Assembly (NCBI GenBank): GCA_963725145.1
Contig: CAVRXL010000013.1
Location: forward strand, 1,426,001 to 1,490,000
DNA from: DATAEE01 sp963725145
Lineage (GTDB): Bacteria; Acidobacteriota; Vicinamibacteria; Vicinamibacterales; 2-12-FULL-66-21
Reading direction: 5' to 3'
Length of the DNA: 64,000 bases
Shown: in pieces, positions 43,581 to 53,300 of the stretch
How the letters are laid out: every line of letters begins with the position of its first letter
Position numbering within the stretch: position 1 is the stretch's first letter
The notes under the pieces: model-generated
Told to the model about the DNA's origin: nothing
What the model saw: only the letters and a program-made list of their open reading frames with translations
Database searches by the model: none
Position numbers and translations under genes: made by a program

Positions 43581-44213
43581 CTACTGCCGTTTCAAAGAAA
43601 CGGATACCCCCTCGCCCGATGGGCTCACGATAGTGGTCCACAGCGCAGGGTGTGAATCGATCGTCTTCAGAAAATCTCCCATCTCGCTGCGCTTGTTGAC
43701 CACGTTGTGGGCGACGAACAGTCCGCCTTTCTCCATGCGCGGGAACACCAGATCGAAAAACCGCTGGTAGTCTTTTTTCCACGCGTCCAGGAAAACGAAA
43801 TCGAACGTCCCGGCGACTTTCGGGATCTCGGCGAACGCGTCGCCAGGCACGACCTGCACGATGTCGGCCAGCCCCGCGCGCTTGATGTTCGCGGCCGCCT
43901 CACGCGCGCGCGCGGCCTCGTACTCGATCGTCACCATCCGCCCGCCTGTCTCGCGCAGCGCCAGCCCCATCCAGATGGCGCTGTAGCCGCTCGCGGCCCC
44001 GATCTCGAGCACCCGCTTCGAGCCTGACGCCGCGATGAGCATCCGCAGGAACCGTCCGTCTTCCTCGGAGACAGCAAGCTTGCCCGTGTCCTTTTTGCGG
44101 ATCTCCCTCAACACCTTGTCGATCGCCGGATCGAGGTTGGATTCCGACAACGACGGCAAGGGGAGAGCGACGAGGACGGCGGCCAGCAACACAGCAACAC
44201 GGATCGGTTTCAT
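43581..44213 (-). CDS. Exported class I SAM-dependent O-methyltransferase
   Basis: 210 residues. A signal-like N-terminus (VAVLLAAVLVALPLPSLS) precedes a family 3 O-methyltransferase domain: RVLEIGAASGYSAIWMGLAL (SAM loop), MVTIEYEAARAREAA, FDFVFLDAWKKDYQRFFD (metal Asp) and LFVAHNVVNKRSEMGDF. Members methylate catechol-like oxygens; an exported copy is odd because SAM is cytoplasmic, so the hydrophobic start may be an anchor. ATG 44213 is supported by TACAAT 6 nt upstream and the absence of a ribosome binding site. Confidence 0.87.
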   Translation of the reverse strand: MKPIRVAVLLAAVLVALPLPSLSESNLDPAIDKVLREIRKKDTGKLAVSEEDGRFLRMLIAASGSKRVLEIGAASGYSAIWMGLALRETGGRMVTIEYEAARAREAAANIKRAGLADIVQVVPGDAFAEIPKVAGTFDFVFLDAWKKDYQRFFDLVFPRMEKGGLFVAHNVVNKRSEMGDFLKTIDSHPALWTTIVSPSGEGVSVSLKRQ

Positions 44214-44219
44214 AAAAGA

Positions 44220-44225
44220 ATTGTA
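44220..44225 (-). promoter_or_regulatory. -10 hexamer TACAAT for a leaderless transcript
   Basis: Reverse-strand TACAAT ends 6 nt before the ATG at 44213. Its TA overlaps the end of the first copy of the TAGCGCAGCC repeat. Confidence 0.5.
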
Positions 44226-44328
44226 GCGCAGCCCTTTAGGGCTGCTGGAGCCGAAGGCTGTAGCGCAGCCCTTTAGGGCTGCAGAAGCCGAAGGTGTCCA
44301 GCGCAGCCCTTCAGGGCTGCTGGAACGC
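44224..44328. repeat. Three tandem copies of a palindromic TAGCGCAGCCC repeat
   Basis: Units at 44224-44260, 44261-44299 and 44300-44328. Each has TAGCGCAGCCCTTTAGGGC or a CTTCAGGG variant, containing the palindrome GCAGCCCT-TT-AGGGCTGC, followed by GAGCCGAAGG-type spacer. The third copy overlaps the end of hemG and supplies its TGA stop. Confidence 0.8.
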
Positions 44329-45714
44329 ATTGACGAACGTCGCCGCTTTCCGCGCCGTCGCCCGCGCATCTTCGATGCCGTCGGGAATACCCGTCACCCG
44401 GTAGCCGCTGCCCGTGAGGAACAGGCCCGGCCACGCCTCGAGTCGTTGCTCGATCGACGCGAGACGCGCGAGGTGGCCGATCTCGAGCTGCGGCGACGCC
44501 CGCCGCCAGCGGTACACGCGCGCCAGCCGTGGGGTCCCCGAGAGCCGCGCGATCGGCGTCAACGTGCGCAGCGCCGCATCGACGAGGTCGCCGTCGCTTC
44601 GATTGACCGCGTCCGGATCGCGCGCTCCTCCGAGGAACGCGCGAACCAGAACGCTGTCAGGCGGCGCGCGCCCGGGCCACTTCGACGAAATCCACGTGGC
44701 GGCCATGATCGGCTCGCGCTCGGCACGCGGGACCACGAAGCCGCTGCCGGTCAGCGGCGCCCCGACGGCATCCAGATCGAAAGCCAGCGTGACGATGGCG
44801 CTGGAGGTGTACGGGATGCCGCCGCACAGCGTGGCCAGCATGGGGTCGAGCGCCTCGAGCATCTCCTGCGCGGCCCAGGCCGGGGCCGCGACGATGACCG
44901 CGGCGCAGGCGAGTCGGCCCTCGTGCTTGTACACACGAAACTGGCCGTCCTCCTGTCGAACCGCGGACACACGCGCACGGAGTTGAATCGTGCCGCGCGG
45001 CAGCGCCGCTTCGAGCGTTTGCACGAGCTCGCCCATCCCTCCAGGGAGAGACAGAAAAAGACCTTCCCGCGGTGCCGCTGCCGGCTGCGACACTGGCTCG
45101 GTCGACCTGTCCCGCAGGCCCTTCATGACGCTCCCATGAGTGCGCTCCGCATCCACGAGCGCCGGGAAGAGCGGCCGGACAGCGAGGCGGTCGATGTCTC
45201 CCGCGTGGATCCCGGCGAGGAGCGGCTCGGCGAGGTACTCGACCGCCTGCCGCCCGAACCGCCGCCTGATGAACGAGGCGATCGACTCGTCCGGCGTGAC
45301 TCGCGCGGGAATCCACGGCTCGAGCGTCATCCGCGCGCGGCCCGCCGCCGAGATCATCGTCGCGCCGGCGGCGGCGCGCCACGTGAGCGGAAGGCCGAGC
45401 ACCGCCGGACGTGGAAGGGGATGGAGCCGGCCGCCTGCCAGCACGGACGACGTGCGCGGGGGAGTCGTGGAGATGAGCCGATCGCCCAGGCCCAATGCGT
45501 CGCACAGCGCCGTCCCGCCCGATTTGGTCGCCAGGATCGAGTCCGGCCCGGCGTCGATGACGAAGGGCCCTTCGCGCTCGGTGAGGATCAACCCGCCGGC
45601 GCGATCCGATGCCTCGAGCACGATCGGCGTGACGCCGCACCGAAGCAACTCGTAGGCGGCCGCGAGGCCGGCGATGCCCGCGCCGATGATGACGACGGAC
45701 CGGTCGGATGGCAT
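44311..45714 (-). CDS. hemG: Oxygen-dependent protoporphyrinogen/coproporphyrinogen oxidase
   Basis: 467 residues. FAD site VVIIGAGIAGLAAAYELLR and LEASDRAGGLILTEREG, then the PPOX body (GGTALCDALGLGD, LLAGIHAGDIDRLAVRP) and a C-terminal FAD block LFLTGSGYRVTGIPDGIEDA. It oxidises porphyrinogen to porphyrin in late heme synthesis; from sequence alone it could act on copro- or protoporphyrinogen (HemY/CgoX type). It heads the same-strand order toward hemE, with a repeat array between. Its last codons lie in a dispersed repeat. Confidence 0.92.
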   Translation of the reverse strand: MPSDRSVVIIGAGIAGLAAAYELLRCGVTPIVLEASDRAGGLILTEREGPFVIDAGPDSILATKSGGTALCDALGLGDRLISTTPPRTSSVLAGGRLHPLPRPAVLGLPLTWRAAAGATMISAAGRARMTLEPWIPARVTPDESIASFIRRRFGRQAVEYLAEPLLAGIHAGDIDRLAVRPLFPALVDAERTHGSVMKGLRDRSTEPVSQPAAAPREGLFLSLPGGMGELVQTLEAALPRGTIQLRARVSAVRQEDGQFRVYKHEGRLACAAVIVAAPAWAAQEMLEALDPMLATLCGGIPYTSSAIVTLAFDLDAVGAPLTGSGFVVPRAEREPIMAATWISSKWPGRAPPDSVLVRAFLGGARDPDAVNRSDGDLVDAALRTLTPIARLSGTPRLARVYRWRRASPQLEIGHLARLASIEQRLEAWPGLFLTGSGYRVTGIPDGIEDARATARKAATFVNAFQQP

Positions 45715-45736
45715 GAGAGTCGTCCAGATCCTAGAC

Positions 45737-45875
45737 CAGACAACGGAGGCGACGGAGGCAGCGGAGAAACAACGGAGGAACGGAGACAGCGGAGGCGAAA
45801 CGGAGATCCAAAAAACACTCCGTTCGTCCCCGTTACCTCCGTTCCTCCGTTGTATCTCCGTTGACTCCGGCCCCT
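45737..45875. repeat. GGAG-rich short repeat with inverted arms
   Basis: Direct CGGAGR copies (about 7, spaced 8-11 bp) at 45744-45805, then inverted CTCCG copies at 45820-45872, making a large imperfect hairpin between hemG and hemE. The spacing is irregular, unlike the 7-bp arrays. Confidence 0.7.
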
Positions 45876-45892
45876 CCGGGATCTCCAGCCGC

Positions 45893-46969
45893 TCAGGCCC
45901 GATACTCGTGCACGAACCGCGCGAGCGCCTGCACCTGCTCGACCGGCGTCGTCGGCAGGATGCCGTGGCCGAGGTTGAAGATGTGGCCGGGCCGGCCGCC
46001 CGCCCGCCGCAGGACGTCGGCTGCGCCGGCGAGGAGGCGCGGCTTCGGACCGAGCAGTAGGGTCGGATCGAGGTTGCCCTGCACGCCGCGGTCCTCGCCC
46101 GACTGGCGCCAGCCTTCGTCGAGCGGCACTCGCCAGTCGAGGCCGATGACGTCGCCGCCCGCCTCGCGCATCAGCGGCAGCAGCGTGGTCGTGCCGACGC
46201 CGAAGTGAATCGACGGCGCGCGGCCGCCGATCGCTTCGAAGACCCGCCTCGAGTGGGGCATCGCGAACTCACGGTAGTCGGCGGGGCTGAGCGAGCCGAC
46301 CCACGAGTCGAAGACCTGCACGGCCTGCGCGCCAGCCTCGATCTGCGCCACGAGGTAGCCGCCGACCGTTTCGGCGAGCAGGTCGAGCAGGCGGTGCCAC
46401 GCGCGCGGATCGGCGTACATCAGGGCTTTCGTCCGCGCGAAGCTCGTCGAAGGCCCGCCCTCGATCGCGTAAGACGCGAGGGTAAATGGCGCGCCGGCGA
46501 AGCCGATGAGCGGCACCCGGCCTTCGAGCTCGCGGCGGACGATTCGAATCGTCTCGAGCACGTGCGCGAGCGCCTCGCGCGGATCGACGCGTCGCAGGCG
46601 ATCGATATCCGCATCGGTCCGGATCGGATTGGCGATCGATGGCCCCTCGCCCTTGACGAAATCGAAGGGGAGTCCCATCGGCTCGAGAGGCACGAGCAGA
46701 TCGGAAAACAGGATCGCGGCATCGAGATCGATGCTGGCGAGCGGCTGAAGCGTGACGGCAGCCGCGAGATCGGGAGCGCGACAGATGTCGAGCAGCGAGT
46801 GCCGCTCGCGCAGCGCGCGGTACTCGGCCATGTAGCGGCCCGCCTGGCGCATGAACCAGACGGGGGTCACGTCGACGGGCTCGCGCCGGCACGCGCGGAG
46901 GAAGCGGTCGGCCGTCAGATGCGCCGACCCGGCGCCGCGTTTACCAGGCTCGCGGCCCGGAGCGGTCAC
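45893..46969 (-). CDS. hemE: Uroporphyrinogen decarboxylase
   Basis: 358 residues. Family motifs: TPVWFMRQAGRYMAEYRALR (active-site Arg residues), DAAILFSDLLVPLEPMG (catalytic Asp), LIGFAGAPFTLASYAIEG, FDSWVGSLSPADY, GLDWRVPLDE and FNLGHGILPTTPVE. It converts uroporphyrinogen III to coproporphyrinogen III in the cytoplasm. Start is GTG 46969, overlapping the response-regulator stop (GTGA), so the two are translationally coupled. hemG follows downstream on the same strand. Confidence 0.96.
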   Translation of the reverse strand: MTAPGREPGKRGAGSAHLTADRFLRACRREPVDVTPVWFMRQAGRYMAEYRALRERHSLLDICRAPDLAAAVTLQPLASIDLDAAILFSDLLVPLEPMGLPFDFVKGEGPSIANPIRTDADIDRLRRVDPREALAHVLETIRIVRRELEGRVPLIGFAGAPFTLASYAIEGGPSTSFARTKALMYADPRAWHRLLDLLAETVGGYLVAQIEAGAQAVQVFDSWVGSLSPADYREFAMPHSRRVFEAIGGRAPSIHFGVGTTTLLPLMREAGGDVIGLDWRVPLDEGWRQSGEDRGVQGNLDPTLLLGPKPRLLAGAADVLRRAGGRPGHIFNLGHGILPTTPVEQVQALARFVHEYRA

Positions 46970-47385
46970 GCCGCGACCAGAGTGCGGGCGAGGGCGAGCA
47001 GATCCTCAAGCCACATGGGCTTGAAGCGGAGGGAGGCGCCGAGCGACTTGATCTCCGCCGCAGTGGCCTCGGGCATGAAATAGTCGCCGGTCACCATGCC
47101 GACCGGCACTTCGACCAGGTCGGGGTTGGCGCGCAGCCGCCGGAGCATCTGGACGCCGTTCACGACCGGCATCCGGAGGTCCAGGATGATCGCGTTCGGG
47201 CGCATCTCCTGGGCGATGGTCAGGCCGGTCTCCGCGTCGGCGGCCGTCGCGACGGCAAATCCCTCGAGCTTCAGCAGGCGCGCCAGCGTATCGAGCGCGG
47301 ACCTGTCGTCGTCCACGATGAGAATGCTTTTGGTTGGCTTCGTGGCCTCAGGCGTATCTATTTGAATCACGGTGGGTTCTCCCAT
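46966..47385 (-). CDS. Single-domain response regulator coupled to hemE
   Basis: 139 residues. Receiver domain with acidic triplet IVDDDRSA, phosphoacceptor Asp in ILDLRMPVVNG, Thr in MVTGDYF and Lys in LRFKPM. There is no output domain. An N-terminal 17-residue extension is Thr/Pro/Lys-rich (TPEATKPTK). Its stop overlaps the hemE start, so it is probably translated with the heme genes. The partner kinase is not in the window. Confidence 0.88.
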   Translation of the reverse strand: MGEPTVIQIDTPEATKPTKSILIVDDDRSALDTLARLLKLEGFAVATAADAETGLTIAQEMRPNAIILDLRMPVVNGVQMLRRLRANPDLVEVPVGMVTGDYFMPEATAAEIKSLGASLRFKPMWLEDLLALARTLVAA

Positions 47386-47490
47386 TATCGGCGGGACGGC
47401 ACAGATCGTCAAACAGGCCGTGTGCGGAACCGGGCAGGGCCAATCGTCAGATGTGGTAGAGTCTCGGGTTCCGTCAACGCCGGAGGCCTC

Positions 47491-48021
47491 GTGCCCATCC
47501 TGGTCCGACCAGTCCGCGAGCAGCTCGAGCACGACCGCGTCATTCGCCACCTCCAGGCTAAACTCAAGCGAAAGTACGACGTTGTCGTGAACATCGGCGA
47601 GGAGAAGAACGCCGCGGTCAAGTCCGGAGCGCTGATGGTCTACCCCGACCTCGTGCTCAATTCGTCGGAGAAAGCGCGCAAGTTGAGTGGCGTGATCGAA
47701 GTCGAGACGGGGGAGTCGGTCAACCACCTCGAGGCGATGGCGCAGTGGACGCACCTGGGCCGCGCGCGCGTGCCGTTTCACTTGTACGTGCCCGCGGGCG
47801 CCGTCGACATCGCGAAACGGCTGTGCGTCGACGACGGCGTCAGCGTCTCGGAGATCTGGAGCTACCACGCGATCGGCGACCAGATTCGCTTCACGATGGT
47901 CCACCGCGCGCCGACGCCCGCGGCGCGCGCCCCGCGTCCCGCGCGTCCGAAGAGCGCGGGCGCCCCGCGCCCGGCGCGACGCGCCGCGCCGGCCCGAAAG
48001 CCCGCGAAGAGGAAAAAATAA
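47491..48021 (+). CDS. Putative PD-(D/E)xK-like nuclease-fold protein
   Basis: 176 residues from GTG with GGAGG upstream. Residues 1-135 include VVVNIGEEKNAAVKSGALMV, YPDLVLNSSEKA and GVIEVETGESVNHLEAM. A PD followed about 18 residues later by an ExE pair in a beta strand is the layout of restriction-endonuclease-like folds. The tail is low-complexity and basic (PARPKSAGAPRPARRAAPA), possibly for nucleic-acid binding. No named family; the assignment is structural inference. The next gene begins 10 bp after it. Confidence 0.6.
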   Translation: MPILVRPVREQLEHDRVIRHLQAKLKRKYDVVVNIGEEKNAAVKSGALMVYPDLVLNSSEKARKLSGVIEVETGESVNHLEAMAQWTHLGRARVPFHLYVPAGAVDIAKRLCVDDGVSVSEIWSYHAIGDQIRFTMVHRAPTPAARAPRPARPKSAGAPRPARRAAPARKPAKRKK

Positions 48022-48031
48022 CCTGCCGTTC

Positions 48032-48874
48032 ATGAGGTTCAGCCGCGACCAGCGCGGCTACGAGCATACCTACGTGCTTCACACGTCCCGCGGACAGGGG
48101 CGCCAGGAGCCGCGCATTCTGTACTGGTTCCGCACGCCGCCGCACGTGCGCGTCGGGCGCGCGGCGATCGATGAAGAAGCGATCCGCCTCCTGGAAGACG
48201 CGCATCCGGACGTGCAGTTCGAGTGGTCGCGGATGCTCAAGGCGCAACCGCCACCCCCGCCGCCCCCGGAGGATCACGGCCGGCGCCGCCGCGACAGGGG
48301 GCGTCCCGATCGCGGCCGTTCACAGGAGCCGCGTCGCGAGCCGGCACCAGCGCTCGCGGTCCGGAAACCTGAGCCACTCGAGGCCCTCGCCGAGCAGACA
48401 ATCGCCGAGGAAGCCATCGGCGAGGAAGCCGAGCCCGAAGTCGCCACGGACCAAGACCCGGAGGGCGCGCTCGGTCTGGAGCCGGACCTCGAGCGCGAGC
48501 TCGAGCTCGAGCGGGAGCCCGTGGAACCCACGGAGCGGCCGGAACCGCCACAATTGCTCAATCCGACGGTCCTCGAACGCCTCCGGACGCGGCACGCCGA
48601 GCTGCTGACCCGCATCAACCAACGCATCGCAGATCCCGTGCAGCGGGACGTCCTTCGAGGGGAGTCCGAACGTCTAAACCCAGAGACCTGGGTCACCGCG
48701 GAAGAGGCGCGGACCGGCCTCGAATACTTCGAGCAGTGGTTCGAAGCGATTCGCGCGCAGTTGCCGCAGCCGAGCCGGCGGCGGCGACGCCGCCGGAAAC
48801 GCGGCGGCGGAGGTGGAGGATCTGCTGGCACGCCCCCTGGTGGCACGACGCCCTCAAGTGGTACGACCCTCTAG
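48032..48874 (+). CDS. Low-complexity protein of unknown function
   Basis: 280 residues. A short folded N-terminus (YVLHTSRGQGRQEPRILYWF... PHVRVGRAAIDEEAIRLLED) is followed by a Pro/Arg then Glu-rich linker and a C-terminal helical segment (RTRHAELLTRINQRIADPVQ) ending in Arg and Gly runs. The N-terminal block may be a small domain; no family is known. TAACCT lies 7 nt before the ATG and its TAA is the stop of the preceding gene. The stop codon lies inside a dispersed palindrome. Confidence 0.55.
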   Translation: MRFSRDQRGYEHTYVLHTSRGQGRQEPRILYWFRTPPHVRVGRAAIDEEAIRLLEDAHPDVQFEWSRMLKAQPPPPPPPEDHGRRRRDRGRPDRGRSQEPRREPAPALAVRKPEPLEALAEQTIAEEAIGEEAEPEVATDQDPEGALGLEPDLERELELEREPVEPTERPEPPQLLNPTVLERLRTRHAELLTRINQRIADPVQRDVLRGESERLNPETWVTAEEARTGLEYFEQWFEAIRAQLPQPSRRRRRRRKRGGGGGGSAGTPPGGTTPSSGTTL

Positions 48875-48915
48875 GGTCGTCCGGGCGCCCGGACGAGGCT
48901 GAAGCCTCGTACCAC
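48858..48915. repeat. Composite of two dispersed palindromes plus a GC palindrome
   Basis: ACGACCCT-CT-AGGGTCGT (48863-48880), CCGGGCGCCCGG (48881-48892) and ACGAGGCT-GA-AGCCTCGT (48893-48910), bounded by GTGGTAC and TACCAC, so the whole 58 bp is a nested inverted repeat. The TAG in the first palindrome ends the preceding gene, and the unit lies just upstream of the VWFA promoter. Confidence 0.8.
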
Positions 48916-48935
48916 ATGGCCCGGACTCCGAGAGG

Positions 48936-48941
48936 TATAAT
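48936..48941 (+). promoter_or_regulatory. -10 hexamer TATAAT for a leaderless transcript
   Basis: TATAAT ends 6 nt before the ATG at 48948; a perfect consensus -10 in a GC-rich context. Confidence 0.6.
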
Positions 48942-48947
48942 TCGCCT

Positions 48948-50243
48948 ATGTCCCTGACACGGTTGGCGTTGTTCGTGACCATCGCCGGGCTCTTGCCGCT
49001 CGCTCCCGCAAGCGGCGCGCGTCCCGACCCCCAGGAGAAGCAGCCCCAACCGAGTGGCGGCGTCATCGTTCCGAAGCAGGAACCCATCCGCGTTCGGATC
49101 GATCTCGTGACCAACGACGTCATCGTGCGCGACGCCAAGGGCCAGTTCGTGGCGGATCTGAAGAAGGAAGAGTTCGAGGTCTACGAGGACGACGTCAAGC
49201 AGGAGATCTCGTCGCTCGTGTTGACGCACGGCGGCCGCGTGTACAACCAGGTCGTGCCGCCGCCGCCACCGGCGCCCGAGGGGATCATCCTCCCGCAGCA
49301 ACGGCCGACGAGCGACGCCGCGGGCCGGATCTTCCTCATCTTCGTCGACGATCTTCACCTCGACTTCCGCAACACCGGCCGTATCCGCGAGCTGTTCAAG
49401 AAGATCGACCAGACCCTGGTGCACGACGGCGACATGTTCGGGATGGTCTCCACCGGCCCGTCCTCGATCGCGATCGATCTCACCTACGATCGCAAGCGCC
49501 TGCAGGAGGCGATCAAGAAGATCGCTGGAAACGGCCTGAAGCCGCAGGACATCCTCGACGCGCCGTCCGGAGCGGAGGGGCCGAGCGAAGTACGCTATCG
49601 CGCGCACGTCGCGTTCTCGACGGCGTACGACATCATGAAGAACCTCGAGCAGGTCCACAATCGCCGGAAGGCGTTCGTCTACGTGAGCAACGGGTACGAC
49701 TTCAACCCGTTTCCCAACGCGCGCGCGGGCACCGACTTGTACGGCCGCTCCATGGGTCAGAACTCGAACTTCGAAGGCAGCCCGGGTGACATGGCCACCG
49801 ACCCGTTCCTGAAGCAGGGGAATCAGTTCGCGGATGCGGATCTTGCGCGGGAACTCGCGGAGCTGACGCGCGCCGCCAACCGGGCGAACGCCACGATCTA
49901 CACGATCGATCCGCGCGGCCTCGTCGGCGGCCCGGACCTCGACGAGAAGATCGACCCGGTGGAGTACTCCAACTACGTCCGCACGTCGCAGGACAGCCTG
50001 CGGGTCCTGGCGGAGGAGACCGGCGGCATCGCCGTGGTCAACCAGAACGATTTCGACAAGGCGCTGAAGCGGATCGACAACGAGACGAGCGATTACTACG
50101 TGATCGGCTACTACTCGACGAACCCGGACCCGCTGAAGCGGACTCGCAAGGTGGACATCAAGATCACCCGGAAGGATCTGACGGTCTTCTCACGCCGGTC
50201 GTACTCGCTCCGCCCGCTGCCGCCGACGCAGTCACACAAGTAA
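48948..50243 (+). CDS. VWFA-related protein (Acidobacterial type)
   Basis: 431 residues with a signal peptide (RLALFVTIAGLLPLAPASG). A beta domain (IRVRIDLVTNDVIVRDAKGQ... FEVYEDDVKQE) leads into a divergent VWFA domain (RIFLIFVDDLHLDFRNTGRI, then AFVYVSNGYDFNP and NATIYTIDPRGL). The metal site is not the classical DxSxS, so ligand binding is uncertain. It ends DYYVIGYYSTNP and FSRRSYSLRPL. This matches the VWFA-related Acidobacterial family seen in many copies per genome. Start supported by TATAAT 6 nt upstream. Confidence 0.88.
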   Translation: MSLTRLALFVTIAGLLPLAPASGARPDPQEKQPQPSGGVIVPKQEPIRVRIDLVTNDVIVRDAKGQFVADLKKEEFEVYEDDVKQEISSLVLTHGGRVYNQVVPPPPPAPEGIILPQQRPTSDAAGRIFLIFVDDLHLDFRNTGRIRELFKKIDQTLVHDGDMFGMVSTGPSSIAIDLTYDRKRLQEAIKKIAGNGLKPQDILDAPSGAEGPSEVRYRAHVAFSTAYDIMKNLEQVHNRRKAFVYVSNGYDFNPFPNARAGTDLYGRSMGQNSNFEGSPGDMATDPFLKQGNQFADADLARELAELTRAANRANATIYTIDPRGLVGGPDLDEKIDPVEYSNYVRTSQDSLRVLAEETGGIAVVNQNDFDKALKRIDNETSDYYVIGYYSTNPDPLKRTRKVDIKITRKDLTVFSRRSYSLRPLPPTQSHK

Positions 50244-50262
50244 GGCGCAGAGCCGATTCAAA

Positions 50263-50334
50263 CACAGAGGCCGCAAAGGCCGCGGAGAAAGCATCGAATC
50301 TCTGCGACCTTCGCTTCCTCTGCGACCTCTGCGT
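50263..50334. repeat. GCAGAGG/GCAAAGG short repeat with inverted arms
   Basis: CAGAGGCCGCAAAGGCCGC on one side and CTCTGCGACCT, CCTCTGCGACC and TCTGCG copies on the other form an imperfect hairpin between the convergent VWFA and TonB receptor genes. Related to the array at 61918. Confidence 0.7.
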
Positions 50335-50340
50335 TTCAAG

Positions 50341-53300
50341 CTACCAGATAAATTTGATCCCGAGCTGCATGTCGCGCGGCCCGAAGAGCGTGTTGCTTGC
50401 GGCCGTCGGCACCAGGAAGCCCGTGTTCTCGGTAAGCGTCACCGTCGCCGTGTTCGTGGCAGTGTTGAATGCGGCGGCCCCGTTGTAACGGATGGCTCCG
50501 AACGACGTGTAGTTCACCGTGTTGAACAGGTTGAACGCTTCCCAGAGCAGAACAAGCTGGCCGCGGTCGGAGAGGTCGAACGACTTCGAGAGCCGCATGT
50601 CGAAGGTCCTGCGACCCTCCTGGCGGAAGCTGTTCCGCTCGAGGAACGGCGCGCGGAACGAGCCGCCCGATCCGTTCGACGTGTTCGTTACGATTGCGCC
50701 GGTGCCAGCCATGTTGACGCTGATCGTCGGGTCGACGGGCAACCCGCTTTCGACCGTCAGGACGCCTCCAAACTGGATGCCCCACAGCCGTTCCGGGGCG
50801 TAGTGGAAGCTGGCGATGAATCGATGGCGCCGATCGAAGTTCGACGTGCCCTCTTCGTCGGCCAGGTTGTTCGGATCGACGACGTTCGAGAAGCCTGAGA
50901 TGAACGTGGTCGAGTTCTGGCCATCGTCGGTCGCCTCCGACAGCGTGTAGTTCACGTTGAAGAGGAGGCCCCTGCTGAAGCGACGGTTCGCCTGCAACAC
51001 GAGACCGTGGTAGCGGGAATCCACGACGTCCAGAACCTGGATAGCCGACGTGATCCGGGTGTCGGGCCGCGTGCCTCGGTAGAACGGGAACGTCCCGAGG
51101 TTCTGCCCCCCAAGAACGAACGTCACGTTGGAGTTCGGTGCCGGGAGGTTCGTGTCGATGAAGAGCGGCATGTGCGTGCCGCGACTGAAGAGGTACGACG
51201 CGGAGACCGTGAGGTTCTCTCGGAGCTCGCGCTCGAACGTGACGTCGCCCATGTGGATCTCCGGCCGCTCGAGGTCGGGGGACAGGTATTGGATGGCCGG
51301 CACGGAGCCTGGCGTGGTTGGCGGCGCGCCGAGCACGTTGGGATACGTCGGCGCGCCAGCCGACGTCGCATTGAATTGGTAGGTCGCGAACGTCACCGCG
51401 TTGTTGGTGAGCGCGCTCATCAGCACGCTGTTGCTCGTGCGTCCAAAGTAGATCCCGTACCCGCCCTTGACGATCGTCGTGTGATTGCCGCCGAAGTCGT
51501 ACGTGAACCCGAAGCGCGGCCCCCAGTTGTTCTTGTCCTGGTTGAAGCTCTGCGTCAGCGGGTAGTTCGGGTTGCCCGTAAAGACGACGCCGCGCACCTC
51601 CGTGTCGCCCGGCTGCGGCAGCTTCTGGTACTCGTACCGCAGGCCCAGGTTCAACGTGAGCTGCGGACCCACCGTCCACGTGTCCTGGATGAAGAAGTTG
51701 TAGTCGGTCGTCGTGAAGAACACGTCGCCCGCGAAGCCCGTTCCGCGCAGGTCGAACGCCTGCCGGTAGGTCGTGTAGTGGCGCCCTGGCGTCGCGTCCG
51801 CGACCCGCACGCAGCCTGAAGCGCCCGCCGGGCAGTCTGACGCGATTCCGTTCAGGTTTGCGTAGCTGTAGACGCCGCCCCCCTCGAACAGGTTGATGAC
51901 ATCCTCACGCACGTAATTGAGGTCGAAACCCGCCTTCAGGCTGTGCGAGCCCATGTAGTACGACATGTTGTCGATGAACTGGTACCGGCGCTCGTTCGGG
52001 TATTTCGGCCGCGGCAGGAAGTTCGGCATTCCGTACGCGATGCCCGCGTTCCCGCTGAACGTCGTCGCCGGTCCGAGGGCATTCGGTTCCTGCGCCTCGA
52101 AGTCCCGCCCGACCTGCACGCGGAACTCGTTCAGGAGCTTGTTGCTGAGCACGGAATTGAGCGACGCGACCGCGAAGTCGGTTTCGACAATGTCGCTGCC
52201 GTTGGCGTCGTTGCTCACACCGCTCAGAATCGGCTGCGTCTGGATGCCGTTCGGCGACTTCCAGCGGTGCAGGTTGTACTGCACGGAGAGATTGTGCTTG
52301 GGTGACAGGGCGGCATCCACCTTGCCGAGGAAGATCCGGTTGTTGCCTTCGCGCGGGAAAAACCCGCTCAGGCTTTCGAGGTATGCGCGCGTCGAGGCGC
52401 AGCCCGGAGCAGTACATGCAGATTCCAGGAACGTCGCGTTGCCAGTGCGGACGAAGCCAGGAAAGTCACGGAGCTGCTGGTCGTAGTTCGCGAAGAAGAA
52501 CACCCTGTCCCGCTTCAGAGGTCCGCCCACGCTCACACCGAATTGCTGCCGGAGCTCTTCCGGCTTCGTCGGCGTGAACGGCTCGCGCGCCTGAAACGCG
52601 TCGTCCCGCAGAAAGTAGAAGCCCTCGCCGTGCATCGTGTTCGTTCCGGATTTCGTCACGGCGTTGACCGTTCCGCCGGCTGCGCGCCCGAATTCGGCGG
52701 AGAAGTTGCTGATGCCGACCTGGAACTCCCGAATGGCGGCCTGGCTGATCGTGTAGGACGTCCGCGTTCTCCCTCGCGCCTCGGAGAAGAATGCCTGGTT
52801 GTTGTCGACGCCGTCGACCGTGTTGTTGTTGTACAGCCCGGAGATGCCACGATAGCTGACCAGCCCGAAGTTGCCGTCGTTGGTCACGCCCGGACTGAGG
52901 AGGACGAAGTTCTCCCAGCGGCGCCCGTTGATCGGGAGGTTCGTGATCGCCTGCTGCCCGACGACGTTGCTGACGTCGGTGCGCGCGATGTCGATCACCG
53001 GCGACTCGCCGGAGACCGTCAGCGTCTCCGACACGCCCGCCGGGCGCATCTGGACGTCGATGGGAACGTTCTGTCCGACCTGGACGATCACGTCCGAGAT
53101 CTTCGAGCCTTCGAAGCCGGCCAGCTCCGCCGACACTTCGTAGCGACCAGGCTGAAGGGCAGCCGCCCGATACCGACCGCCTTCGTCGGTCACGGTTTCG
53201 CGCGCCACGTTCGTCTCCATGTTCCTGACGATGACCGTGACGCCGGGGAGTACCCCTCCGGTGGGGTCTTTCACGATGCCTTCAACGGTGCCCGATGCCG

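Noticed and set aside
44224..44328. Insertion-sequence ends
   Set aside because: No transposase or target duplication is visible; copies are short palindromes only.
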